From the NCBI GenBank assembly GCA_029288535.1, contig JARIGY010000103.1, positions 1 through 15,399 on the forward strand: a DNA stretch of 15,399 bases, in the 5' to 3' direction. Of this stretch, positions 6,404-14,276 are shown in pieces. Numbering within the stretch: the first letter of the stretch is position 1; every line of letters starts with the position of its first letter. Both the position numbers and the translations under genes were made by a program. Source of the stretch: Candidatus Tayloriibacteriota bacterium. GTDB lineage: Bacteria; Patescibacteriota; Minisyncoccia; Phycocordibacterales; JAKAEA01. The notes beneath the pieces were generated by a model that searched no databases, was not told the origin of the DNA, and was given only the letters and a program-made list of their open reading frames with translations.

Positions 6404-7036
6404 ATGCAATTTTATTTTCTTACAAAAAAATCCACTATCCGCAAGCGCATGCCGAACACTAAAAAAGGTTTCGCGCTGCTTCTCGCGGTCCTTGTCGCCG
6501 GTGTCGTGCTGTCGATCACGTATCTGATGTTCAGCATCAACCTCAAGCAGCTTTCGCTCGCCACTGCCGGTACCAATTCCCAATATGCCCTATATGCCGC
6601 CGACACCGGCATCGAATGCGCGCTTTTCGCGGACAACAAGCTCCAAAATGAATTTGTGACTGTTGGCGACGCAAGCGATGGGGCGGGCGATATAACCGCG
6701 ACTCAGAGCCCCGGCAATCTTTTTAGTTTTACATGCAACTCCCTTGGTGTTGCGCACGAGACGCTTCTTGCAAATTCAGGTTCTGGTTGGGTAGTGGCGA
6801 ATGGAATAACGTATAGTAATAATGTTTATGTTACAACATTTGATGTTGGCGGCGGTTCGTCCCCATGCGCGGCTGTTACCGTTTCAAAGTATATTTTAAG
6901 AGTCCCAAATGATCCAAACAATCCGAGTGGTCCATATACCGAATACGGCAAAACAAAAATCGAATCCCGGGGCTACAATACCTGCACGCCGACCGACCCT
7001 CAGCGCGTCGAGCGCGGTCTTGAAGTCTATTACTAA
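6404..7036 (+). CDS. PilX/GspK-like pilus assembly protein
   Basis: 210 residues. A prepilin-type leader ends at KKG, followed by FALLLAVLVAGVVLSITYLMFSINL. The position equivalent to mature Glu5 is Leu, so it lacks the charge that aligns subunits in the fibre; absence of Glu5 is a hallmark of GspK, which caps the tip in type II systems. The following segment, NSQYALYAADTGIECALFAD, is typical of PilX-like proteins. Two starts are possible, ATG 6404 and ATG 6449 (MPNTKKG), the latter giving a more usual short leader. Codons in about 6770-6960 are A/T-richer than the flanks. It is the last gene of the minor pilin string. Confidence 0.8.
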   Translation: MQFYFLTKKSTIRKRMPNTKKGFALLLAVLVAGVVLSITYLMFSINLKQLSLATAGTNSQYALYAADTGIECALFADNKLQNEFVTVGDASDGAGDITATQSPGNLFSFTCNSLGVAHETLLANSGSGWVVANGITYSNNVYVTTFDVGGGSSPCAAVTVSKYILRVPNDPNNPSGPYTEYGKTKIESRGYNTCTPTDPQRVERGLEVYY

Positions 7037-7042
7037 ATCGGG

Positions 7043-9079
<2,037 letters not shown>

Positions 9080-9080
9080 T

Positions 9081-9088
9081 GCTATAGT
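9081..9088 (+). promoter_or_regulatory. Extended -10 box for gatC
   Basis: TGCTATAGT (9080-9088) lies 6 nt before the ATG at 9095 and directly after the ligA stop (TAA 9077-9079). It is the same arrangement as at 2345 and 2907, and suggests that gatCA has its own leaderless transcript. Confidence 0.5.
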
Positions 9089-9094
9089 AACCCC

Positions 9095-9391
9095 ATGATT
9101 TCCAAAGGCATTTCCCGGGACGGCGTAAAAAAATTGGCGGCGCTGGCCAGGATCAAGATAGAACCTGAAGAGGAGGAAAAGCTCGCCAAAGACATGGAGC
9201 ATATTCTCGCGTACGTAAACGCGATTCAGGAAGTGTCCGGTACTGTAGAATCGCGCGGTTCGGAAAAGGTCGTGAACGCGCTGCGGGAAGACACGCAGCC
9301 TCACGAGCCGGGCATCCATACCGAAGCTATCCTGCGCGAAGTTCCGAAGCGCAAAGGCGATTATATCCAAGTCAAAAAAATCCTCTCATAA
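9095..9391 (+). CDS. gatC: Asp/Glu-tRNA(Asn/Gln) amidotransferase subunit GatC
   Basis: 98 residues, the usual size for GatC, the small belt subunit that holds GatA and GatB together. The pattern ISRDGVKKLAALARIKIEPEEEEKLAKDMEHILAYVNAIQEV at the N-terminus is the GatC signature, and the tail LREDTQPHEPG...ILREVPKRKGDYIQVKKIL is equally typical: GatC proteins normally end with a LR.D...N.PKR.g.y..VP.vl pattern. GatCAB converts Glu-tRNA(Gln) and Asp-tRNA(Asn) to the amidated forms. gatA follows 15 bp downstream. Confidence 0.93.
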   Translation: MISKGISRDGVKKLAALARIKIEPEEEEKLAKDMEHILAYVNAIQEVSGTVESRGSEKVVNALREDTQPHEPGIHTEAILREVPKRKGDYIQVKKILS

Positions 9392-9406
9392 GCTCACGTT
9401 GCCGAC

Positions 9407-10834
9407 ATGATCGATCTCAAAACACTCACCATAAAAAAAGCCCACGACCATCTTTCAAAGAAGGATTTTACAGCAAGCGACCTTGCGCATGCTTACGTTA
9501 AGGAAATACAAAACAAAAATCCGGATATCAATGCGTACCTGGAAACGTATGCCGACATAGACGCGCAGGCAAAACTGGCGGATCAGAAATTCGAAGCGGG
9601 GACGGCCGGCATCCTTACCGGCATTCCGCTGGCGATCAAGGATAATATTCTGATCAAAGGCCGCATCGTTTCTTCGGCTTCGAAAATGCTTCAGCATTAC
9701 ACCGGCACCTACGACGCGACAGTCATTTCAAAATTGAAGGAGCATGCGCCGGTTTTCCTCGGCCGGGCAAACATGGACGAATTCGCTATGGGAGGCTCTA
9801 CTGAGAATTCTGCATTTGGTGTCACTAAAAATCCTTGGGATACATCTCGAGTTTCAGGTGGTTCATCGGGAGGAAGTGCTGCAGCTGTTGCTGCTGATAT
9901 GGCGCTCGCGGCACTTGGCTCGGATACGGGCGGTTCGATCCGCCAGCCGGCAAGCTTCTGCGGACTTGTCGGTTTCAAGCCGAGCTATGGCGCAGTTTCG
10001 CGCCATGGCCTGATGGCGATGGCTTCATCGCTCGACCAAGTCGGTCCGATCGCCAAAACTGCCGAAGATGCCGAACTGATTTTCAATGCGATCCGCGGCA
10101 AAGACAGGATGGATTCTACGACTCTGGAAATAATAAATAATACTACAGAAGCAAAAAAGCATTTCCGCATCGGTGTGCCGTTCAGCTTTATGGACAAAGG
10201 CGTCGACGCCGATGTCATGAAGAATTTCACCGACTCGCTTGAAGCGCTCAAAAAACTCGGCCACGAAATAGTCGATATCGAATTGCCGAACATCGACCAC
10301 GCACTCGCGGTATATTATATCCTGATGCCGGCCGAGGTATCTTCCAACCTGGCGCGTTTCGATGGCGTAAAATACGGCTTGCACAAAGACGGCAAGGACT
10401 TGCTCGAAGAATATCTCCTGAGCCGCAAAGAAGGTTTCGGCGATGAAGTCCGCCGCAGGATTATCCTGGGCACATACGTGCTTTCAACCGGGTATTACGA
10501 CGCGTATTATAACAAAGCGAACATTGTCCGCGCGCTGCTCGTCAGGGATTTTGAAACGGCATTTGAAAATGTTGATTTTGTCGCCACTCCTACCTCGCCG
10601 ATCCCCGCATTCAAAATCGGAGAAAAGTCCGCCGATCCGCTTGCCATGTACCTCGCCGACATCTTCACCGTATCCGCAAACATCACCAGTTTGCCGGCGA
10701 TTTCCGTTCCATCGGGATTTGCAAACAGGGAAGGAAAGCTCCTGCCGCTCGGCATCCAGTTTACCGCGCCGTTCAAGCATGACGACACACTGTTCACAAT
10801 CGGCAAACTATTCGAGCAATCTCGGGTATACTAG
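9407..10834 (+). CDS. gatA: Glu-tRNA(Gln) amidotransferase subunit GatA
   Basis: 475 residues, full length. GatA is the amidase-signature glutaminase that releases ammonia for GatB. The Ser-cisSer-Lys triad can be read: K78 (GIPLAIKDN), S153 in SGGSSGGSAAA, and S177 in GSDTGGSIRQPA. The remaining motifs, GFKPSYGAVSRHGLMAMASSLDQVGP and the C-terminal ATPTSPIPAF...NITSLPAISVP, are all present. The partner gatB is outside this window. The stretch coding the catalytic core, about 9785-9905, uses A/T-ending codons (GGA, TCT, GCT, GTT) in contrast to the C/G-ending codons on both sides, a possible recombinant patch. The stop TAG (10832-10834) overlaps the TATACT box of the next gene. Confidence 0.96.
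   Translation: MIDLKTLTIKKAHDHLSKKDFTASDLAHAYVKEIQNKNPDINAYLETYADIDAQAKLADQKFEAGTAGILTGIPLAIKDNILIKGRIVSSASKMLQHYTGTYDATVISKLKEHAPVFLGRANMDEFAMGGSTENSAFGVTKNPWDTSRVSGGSSGGSAAAVAADMALAALGSDTGGSIRQPASFCGLVGFKPSYGAVSRHGLMAMASSLDQVGPIAKTAEDAELIFNAIRGKDRMDSTTLEIINNTTEAKKHFRIGVPFSFMDKGVDADVMKNFTDSLEALKKLGHEIVDIELPNIDHALAVYYILMPAEVSSNLARFDGVKYGLHKDGKDLLEEYLLSRKEGFGDEVRRRIILGTYVLSTGYYDAYYNKANIVRALLVRDFETAFENVDFVATPTSPIPAFKIGEKSADPLAMYLADIFTVSANITSLPAISVPSGFANREGKLLPLGIQFTAPFKHDDTLFTIGKLFEQSRVY
10827..10832 (+). promoter_or_regulatory. -10 box for the 10840 gene
   Basis: TATACT at 10827-10832 overlaps the end of gatA and lies 7 nt before the ATG at 10840. It lacks the TGn extension. The spacing again predicts a start of transcription at or next to the start codon. 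Confidence 0.45.
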
Positions 10835-10839
10835 TATAT

Positions 10840-11517
10840 ATGGCAGAATCAGGAAAGGACGAAAAGCCTGAAGCACCGAAAATCGAGCTCCTCAGCGAGC
10901 TTGCGGTTATCGCTATTGTTTTCTATTTCATCGCCCGGCTATTCGGCTTTTTCAATTTTGGAGCATCTGCCGGGGCGGGGAGTTCGGGTTCGGGAGGTTT
11001 CTCCTTCCAATCGTTTTTAAACAGCAGCGGCATCGCCGGCATCTTCAGCGCCCTCACGTCGACCTACGTATTTTTTGCCAGCATTCTCGCGACGCTTTTC
11101 ATTATGGGTATCGTCTATTCGCTGCTTCGGCTGGCTGTACTTGAAAAAACTTGGAAGGATATGCTGAACCCTCCGTCTTCAGGGGAAGCGGCGGAGAAAC
11201 CGAAGAATTCCCGCTGGCAGCGCGTCGTCGCCCACATCAGTTCCGACAACTCAAGCGATTGGCGGCTCGCCATCCTCGAATGCGACATCATCCTCGACGA
11301 GCTTTTGGATCACCTTGGCTATATCGGCGGCACTATCGGCGACAAGCTCAAGAACGCCAACCCGGGCGATTTCCGCAATCTCAACCTGGCCTGGGAAGCG
11401 CACAAGATCCGCAATGCCATTGCGCATGAAGGCCAGGACTTCACCCTGACCCAGCGCGAAGCCCGCCGCATTGTCGGACTCTATGAAACCGTTTTTCGGG
11501 AATTTGATTTTATTTGA
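10840..11517 (+). CDS. Two-helix membrane protein with HEPN-like C-terminal domain
   Basis: 225 residues. Predicted helices span about 19-40 and 73-98, separated by a Gly/Ser-rich loop (41-65) likely outside. The linker 110-125 is Pro/Ser/Lys-rich. From 126 on there is a soluble, helical, charged domain: WRLAILECDIILDELLDHLGY, then the segment HKIRNAIAHEG (189-198) and LTQREARRIVGLYETVFREF. R191-N-x3-H196 fits the R-x4-6-H active-site motif of HEPN nucleases. HEPN domains occur in toxins and RNA-processing factors, but single domains without a partner can also be structural, and the domain match is by eye. Helix topology places the domain in the cytoplasm. No partner antitoxin or nucleotidyltransferase is adjacent. 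The 3' end overlaps a tRNA promoter. Confidence 0.75.
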   Translation: MAESGKDEKPEAPKIELLSELAVIAIVFYFIARLFGFFNFGASAGAGSSGSGGFSFQSFLNSSGIAGIFSALTSTYVFFASILATLFIMGIVYSLLRLAVLEKTWKDMLNPPSSGEAAEKPKNSRWQRVVAHISSDNSSDWRLAILECDIILDELLDHLGYIGGTIGDKLKNANPGDFRNLNLAWEAHKIRNAIAHEGQDFTLTQREARRIVGLYETVFREFDFI

Positions 11518-11532
11518 TTTATAAAGTATAGT
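11504..11532 (+). promoter_or_regulatory. Promoter for the first tRNA
   Basis: TTGATT at 11504-11509 and TATAGT at 11527-11532 are separated by exactly 17 bp and resemble the sigma-70 consensus. Transcription would begin near 11539, a few bases before the tRNA at 11544. The -35 lies inside the end of the upstream coding sequence. Confidence 0.65.
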
Positions 11533-11543
11533 GTTGTATACAT

Positions 11544-11614
11544 AGCGGCCTGGTGGAACGGTACCACGGGAGGCTCATAACCTCTAAAACCAGGTTCGAC
11601 TCCTGGGGCCGCAA
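11544..11614 (+). tRNA. tRNA-Met (CAU), probably the initiator
   Basis: 71 nt, no encoded CCA. Stem and loop positions: acceptor 2-7 GCGGCC with GGCCGC; conserved U8; D stem GTGG/CCAC around AACGGTA; anticodon stem GGAGG/CCTCT around CTCATAA with CAT at 11576-11578; T stem CCAGG/CCTGG around TTCGACT; A73. With U8 fixed, position 1 is A and position 72 is A, an unpaired end as in bacterial initiators (C1·A72 in E. coli), and the 3' end GCAA matches. Only two of the three conserved G:C pairs of the initiator anticodon stem are present (A29-U41, G30-C40, G31-C39). A tRNA-Ile2 read with lysidine is the alternative; the elongator Met is the next gene. Confidence 0.85.
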
Positions 11615-11649
11615 CAATAATTATCTTGATTGAAGAAAGAAGCGTGTCG

Positions 11650-11658
11650 TGATATGGT
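11650..11658 (+). promoter_or_regulatory. Extended -10 box for the second tRNA
   Basis: TGATATGGT (TGn-TATGGT) ends 9 nt before the tRNA at 11668, so a transcript would begin a few bases before the mature end. A TTGATT at 11626-11631 lies about 21 bp upstream, too far for a standard -35. Read-through from the first tRNA is also possible. Confidence 0.35.
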
Positions 11659-11667
11659 AGAGGACAC

Positions 11668-11740
11668 GTCGGGGTAGCTCAGTCGGTAGAGCACAGGACT
11701 CATAAGCCTGGGGTCGTGGGTTCGATCCCCACCTCCGACA
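11668..11740 (+). tRNA. tRNA-Met (CAU), elongator
   Basis: 73 nt, no encoded CCA. Acceptor GTCGGGG/CTCCGAC, D stem GCTC/GAGC, anticodon loop CTCATAA with CAT at 11701-11703, variable loop GGGTC, T stem GTGGG/CCCAC around TTCGATC, A73. The CTCATAA loop and GGGTC variable region are the same as in the E. coli elongator tRNA-Met, and positions 1-72 pair normally. The anticodon stem CAGGA/GCCTG has an A31·G39 mismatch next to the loop, which is unusual. Confidence 0.93.
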
Positions 11741-11756
11741 CTATTGTATAACCTAG

Positions 11757-11785
11757 TTGACACAGTCAAAGCTCAGGCGTAGGAT
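11757..11785 (+). promoter_or_regulatory. Sigma-70-type promoter
   Basis: A perfect -35 TTGACA (11757-11762) and a TAGGAT -10 (11780-11785) are 17 bp apart. Transcription would begin near 11792 and give the small gene at 11888 a leader of about 95 nt. This is the most consensus-like promoter in the window. No other structure was recognised in the leader. Confidence 0.7.
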
Positions 11786-11887
11786 TTTACTCGGAACTGC
11801 TCTTTTAGGATTCTTTCATCACATCAATAGACAGATGGATCTGTCTTGGGTCTCGAAAGAGTGTAGTTTCCATATCGGAGTTTGCAG

Positions 11888-12220
11888 ATGGCACATCTTG
11901 CATCACGCGACGGTTCCCGTCGCGAAAAGAGGGCGGGAGCCCTCATGGAACAGGGGTCTGATCCTTCGAAATCTCCTTGGCTCTTGCCGGAGCCGATCAG
12001 GGATGGATCGCTGGTTGTCGCGGTTGATGGGGTACTTATACCCGTGCGCCAACTCGTGGTTCCAGAGGATCTGATCGATCTCAGTCAGCCACATCTACCA
12101 AGGCTTGCCTCGTTCAGCTCACTTTCTGTACCTCCTGGTCGGAAGAAGGGGCGGAAGTTAAACCTCGGTTTGGGCAGTACTGCCGAAGCATTGATGTTGT
12201 CCGCCAGGGCGTATTGCTGA
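11888..12220 (+). CDS. Small protein of unknown function (110 aa)
   Basis: 110 residues starting MAHLASRDGS. A GGAG Shine-Dalgarno sequence at 11877-11880 lies 7 nt before ATG 11888; a TTG at 11882 is a less likely start. The N-terminus is basic and polar (RREKR), the middle is hydrophobic and acidic (DGSLVVAVDGVLIPVRQLVVPEDLIDL), and the tail is Ser/Pro/Lys-rich (PPGRKKGRK). There is no signal peptide or obvious transmembrane helix, and one cysteine at the very end. I recognise no family. A consensus promoter upstream, an SD sequence and a hairpin downstream support a real gene, but the unusual composition leaves room for a spurious ORF over an RNA. It lies between the second tRNA-Met and tRNA-Asp. 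Confidence 0.5.
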   Translation: MAHLASRDGSRREKRAGALMEQGSDPSKSPWLLPEPIRDGSLVVAVDGVLIPVRQLVVPEDLIDLSQPHLPRLASFSSLSVPPGRKKGRKLNLGLGSTAEALMLSARAYC

Positions 12221-12262
12221 TCTGGAAAGGAAGGGAGTCACCAAACTCTCATGAAGAAAAAC

Positions 12263-12286
12263 AAGGGGTCACTTCGGTGACCCCTT
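12263..12286. terminator. Strong GC-rich hairpin, probable terminator
   Basis: AAGGGGTCAC (12263-12272), a TTCG tetraloop and GTGACCCCTT (12277-12286) form a perfect 10-bp stem with the stable UUCG loop. On the + strand the tail is only TCATCTT, but on the minus strand the stem is followed by GTTTTTCTTC. It lies 43 bp after the small gene at 11888, so + strand termination is expected and the A-rich left flank may make it bidirectional. Confidence 0.75.
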
Positions 12287-12302
12287 CATCTTGCCCGGAG
12301 AT

Positions 12303-12331
12303 TTGCCGAGATGCGGAAAATCTGTTACATT
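12303..12331 (+). promoter_or_regulatory. Promoter for tRNA-Asp
   Basis: TTGCCG (12303-12308) and TACATT (12326-12331) are separated by 17 bp. A start near 12338 would fall 3 nt before the mature tRNA at 12341. It lies directly downstream of the hairpin terminator, which supports independent transcription of the tRNA. Confidence 0.55.
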
Positions 12332-12340
12332 AGCCCTAAT

Positions 12341-12414
12341 GCGGTCGTAGCTCAACTGGTTAGAGCACTCGCCTGTCACGTGAGAGGTTGCGGGTTCGAG
12401 TCCCGTCGACCGCG
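12341..12414 (+). tRNA. tRNA-Asp (GUC)
   Basis: 74 nt, complete cloverleaf: acceptor GCGGTCG/CGACCGC, D stem GCTC/GAGC, anticodon stem CTCGC/GTGAG around CTGTCAC with GTC at 12375-12377, T stem GCGGG/CCCGT around TTCGAGT. The discriminator is G73, the expected Asp identity base. No CCA is encoded. An open frame that runs through this tRNA from 12311 is an artefact and belongs only to the gene starting at 12488. Confidence 0.97.
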
Positions 12415-12428
12415 CAAAGAAATGCTAT

Positions 12429-12467
12429 TTGAACCAAAACTACTTTGTGGTAGTCTGGGTTTAGAAT
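12429..12467 (+). promoter_or_regulatory. Possible promoter for the 12488 gene
   Basis: TTGAAC at 12429-12434 followed after 16 bp by TAGTCT (12451-12456) is one candidate; TAGAAT at 12462-12467 is a better -10 hexamer but lacks a -35. Either would give a leader of about 15-30 nt that contains the Shine-Dalgarno sequence. Evidence is weak and read-through from tRNA-Asp is possible. Confidence 0.3.
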
Positions 12468-12487
12468 TTAACAGAGAGGAGGTGGTG

Positions 12488-12823
12488 ATGGTTGTGCTCA
12501 TGGTTCAAAGAAAACCAGAACCGGTAAGTCGTGGCCCGCTTAATGAAGATGAGCGGCTTCAGCTTGAGAACTATCTTGAAGACAAGAATATCCAAGTGGT
12601 TCCCATAAGACCGAAGTCTTCAGAAGATCTGCTCACACAAACAAAGAAACGAGGGAATAACCAACAGATCGTTCTTCTGACAAGTACAATGTGGGTTGAT
12701 GATAATCCGGTTATCATCATCGATCCGGACGATGTACTTGAAGGAGTGATGAGCGAAGGTTATACGGTTCTTACATTCACGCCCGACGGTATCGATAAGA
12801 TGATTCAGATTGATCCGGAGTGA
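12488..12823 (+). CDS. Small acidic protein of unknown function (111 aa)
   Basis: 111 residues. The AGAGGAGGTGG at 12474-12484 is the strongest Shine-Dalgarno sequence in the window and precedes ATG 12488 by a few bases, which fixes the start after tRNA-Asp; an ATG at 12500 (MVQRKPEP) is a nearby alternative. The protein is soluble: LNEDERLQLENYLEDKNIQVVPIRP near the N-terminus, then alternating hydrophobic strands (QQIVLLTS, NPVIIIDPDDVLEGV, GYTVLTFTPDGIDKMIQID) suggesting a small alpha/beta fold. No cysteine, no membrane segment, and no family I recognise. It is followed after 13 bp by a good terminator, so it is probably a single-gene unit. Its codons are A/T-richer than the neighbouring sigma factor gene. 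Confidence 0.75.
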   Translation: MVVLMVQRKPEPVSRGPLNEDERLQLENYLEDKNIQVVPIRPKSSEDLLTQTKKRGNNQQIVLLTSTMWVDDNPVIIIDPDDVLEGVMSEGYTVLTFTPDGIDKMIQIDPE

Positions 12824-12836
12824 TCTGAATATCATG

Positions 12837-12870
12837 AAGGTCCCGCTGCCAAGCCGGATCTTCTTTTTTT
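12837..12870 (+). terminator. Rho-independent terminator after the 12488 gene
   Basis: AAGGTCCCGC (12837-12846) pairs with GCCGGATCTT (12853-12862) around a 6-nt loop, with one G·U pair and one C·C mismatch, and is followed by CTTTTTTT (12863-12870). The stem plus T run is typical. Confidence 0.75.
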
Positions 12871-12912
12871 ATAATTCTTAGCTCTGAAATAAAGATAGCG
12901 GTTTTTTCGTAG

Positions 12913-12918
12913 TATACT
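12913..12918 (+). promoter_or_regulatory. -10 box for the sigma factor gene
   Basis: TATACT at 12913-12918 in the context AGTATACTATAAAG; 11 nt separate it from ATG 12930, giving at most a leader of about 4 nt and no room for a Shine-Dalgarno sequence. A nearly identical AGTATACTA lies upstream of the minus-strand gene at 15377. Confidence 0.45.
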
Positions 12919-12929
12919 ATAAAGCCTGT

Positions 12930-13499
12930 ATGGCAGAACAACGCGACGAAGACATTGCTCTCATGGTTCAGCGAGGCGACACGGAGTCCTTCGGGCTGCT
13001 GGTAACGCGCTACGAGCCCAAAATGCTGCGCTATGCCAGGAAGTTCCTGTTCGGTTTCGGGCCGGACGATATCAAGGATGTCGTCCAGGACGTGTTCATA
13101 AAAGCCTATATGAACATCAAGAGTTTCGATACCGGCCGCGCATTTTCGCCCTGGCTCTACCGCATCGCCCACAACCAGTTCATTAACATTCTGCGCAAGC
13201 GCGGCACGGAGCATATCTCTTTTTTCGATGCCGATACGCTGTTTCCACACGCCGACCACGAAGATACCGAGATCCGGCGCCACGAGCTTGCCGAGCTCAA
13301 GGGCATGTTCGATGAATGCCTCGATAGGCTCGACCCGAAATACCGCGAGCCGATCGTCCTGTATTATTATGAAGAAGTCGGCTATCAGGAAATATCGCAG
13401 ATCATGCAGATTCCCGTTTCAACCGTCGGCATCCGGTTGAAAAGAGGGAAGGTAGCCCTCAAGAAGATATTCGACACATTGCATCCACACCATGAATAA
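12930..13499 (+). CDS. ECF-type RNA polymerase sigma factor
   Basis: 189 residues, the size of a two-domain sigma-70 family factor. Region 2 covers about 18-92 and includes FGLLVTRYEPKMLRYARKFL, the core-binding DDIKDVVQDVFIKAY, and SPWLYRIAHNQFINILRKR, which would melt and read the -10. After an acidic linker (93-120), region 4 spans about 122-182, with the helix-turn-helix GYQEISQIMQIPVSTVGIRLKRGKVAL for the -35. Region 3 is absent, as expected for ECF factors. The next gene overlaps by 8 bp (ATGAATAA) and encodes a membrane protein, an arrangement common for a sigma factor and its regulator. The target promoters cannot be read from this window, though AGTATACTA recurs at 12911 and at 15389-15397 on the minus strand. 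Confidence 0.93.
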   Translation: MAEQRDEDIALMVQRGDTESFGLLVTRYEPKMLRYARKFLFGFGPDDIKDVVQDVFIKAYMNIKSFDTGRAFSPWLYRIAHNQFINILRKRGTEHISFFDADTLFPHADHEDTEIRRHELAELKGMFDECLDRLDPKYREPIVLYYYEEVGYQEISQIMQIPVSTVGIRLKRGKVALKKIFDTLHPHHE

Positions 13500-14211
13500 C
13501 GAACCCCAGAAAAAATCAATACACGACAGCATCCTCAAAGCCATCGAAAACGGCTCGGTCAAGATGCGGCCGCGCTGGTACTTTGTCGGACGCACCGCGC
13601 TTCTCGCCACCGGCATCGTACTGCTTGCGTTCACGCTTATCTATATCGCCAGCTTCATTATCTTCGTGATGCATCAGACAGGCGCTTGGTTCGTGCCGAG
13701 TTTCGGCTTCCGAGGCGTCCAGGCCTTCCTCATTTCGCTGCCATGGGTCCTTATTCTCATCTCGATTATGTTCATCGTCATCCTCGAGACGCTTGTCCGA
13801 AGGTATTCATTTGCGTATCGCCGACCGCTTCTTTACTCGGCGCTCGGGGTCATTGGTTTGGTTATTGTGGGAGGGCTGGTTATTTCGGCTACGCCGCTCC
13901 ATTCCTACTTTCTGCGGAATGCGCGAGAGGGCCGCTTGCCCATTGCCGGCGATCTCTACCGCGGCTACGGCATGCAGCGTTTCCATGATATCCATCCGTG
14001 CACGATTACCGGGATAACTAAAAACGGTTTCCAGGCCCAGTACTCCGATGGTACGATGATCACTGTCGTTATTACCCCGGAAACCCGCCTTCCGCTCGGT
14101 TCCGATTTCAAAGTGGGCGACTCGGTCGTGGTGTTCGGGGAACACGAGAGTGGCGCGATCGAAGCGCTCGGGGTGCGGAAGATCGATCAATTGCCGCCGG
14201 ACACGAAATAA
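13492..14211 (+). CDS. Three-helix membrane protein with OB-like domain, possible anti-sigma factor
   Basis: 239 residues. The short cytoplasmic N-terminus (IHDSILKAIENGSVKMRPRWYF, 10-31) resembles leaders found next to sigma factors in Patescibacteria. Helices are likely at about 34-60, 75-101 and 113-133. The remaining 100 residues are outside and contain a beta-type domain, CTITGITKNGFQAQYSDGTMITVVITPETRLPLGSDFKVGDSVVVFGEH...GAIEALGVRKI (170-231), with the pattern of DUF5666-like OB folds. The gene overlaps the sigma gene by 8 bp, so it is coupled to it. A role in holding the sigma factor until an envelope signal arrives is an inference from position and topology; no zinc anti-sigma motif is present. 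The two cysteine-poor halves give no further hint. Confidence 0.8.
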   Translation: MNNEPQKKSIHDSILKAIENGSVKMRPRWYFVGRTALLATGIVLLAFTLIYIASFIIFVMHQTGAWFVPSFGFRGVQAFLISLPWVLILISIMFIVILETLVRRYSFAYRRPLLYSALGVIGLVIVGGLVISATPLHSYFLRNAREGRLPIAGDLYRGYGMQRFHDIHPCTITGITKNGFQAQYSDGTMITVVITPETRLPLGSDFKVGDSVVVFGEHESGAIEALGVRKIDQLPPDTK

Positions 14212-14240
14212 AACAGTACGCAGGAAGCGTATCAGTAGCG

Positions 14241-14268
14241 TTGGTATTTTAATTACTTTTAATATAGA
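14241..14268 (+). promoter_or_regulatory. Possible promoter for the cupredoxin gene
   Basis: TTGGTA (14241-14246) and TATAGA (14263-14268) are 16 bp apart, 8 nt before ATG 14277. The short intervening GTGAAGCT offers only a weak Shine-Dalgarno match. The region upstream (14212-14240) shows no terminator. Confidence 0.4.
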
Positions 14269-14276
14269 GTGAAGCT

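Noticed and set aside
11544..11614. tRNA-Ile2 (lysidine-modified CAU) as primary call
   Set aside because: The unpaired 1-72 end and the GCAA 3' end favour an initiator, though the alternative cannot be excluded without the full tRNA set.
12311..12487. N-terminal extension of the small protein through tRNA-Asp
   Set aside because: The extension translates the tRNA itself; the strong Shine-Dalgarno sequence before ATG 12488 marks the true start.
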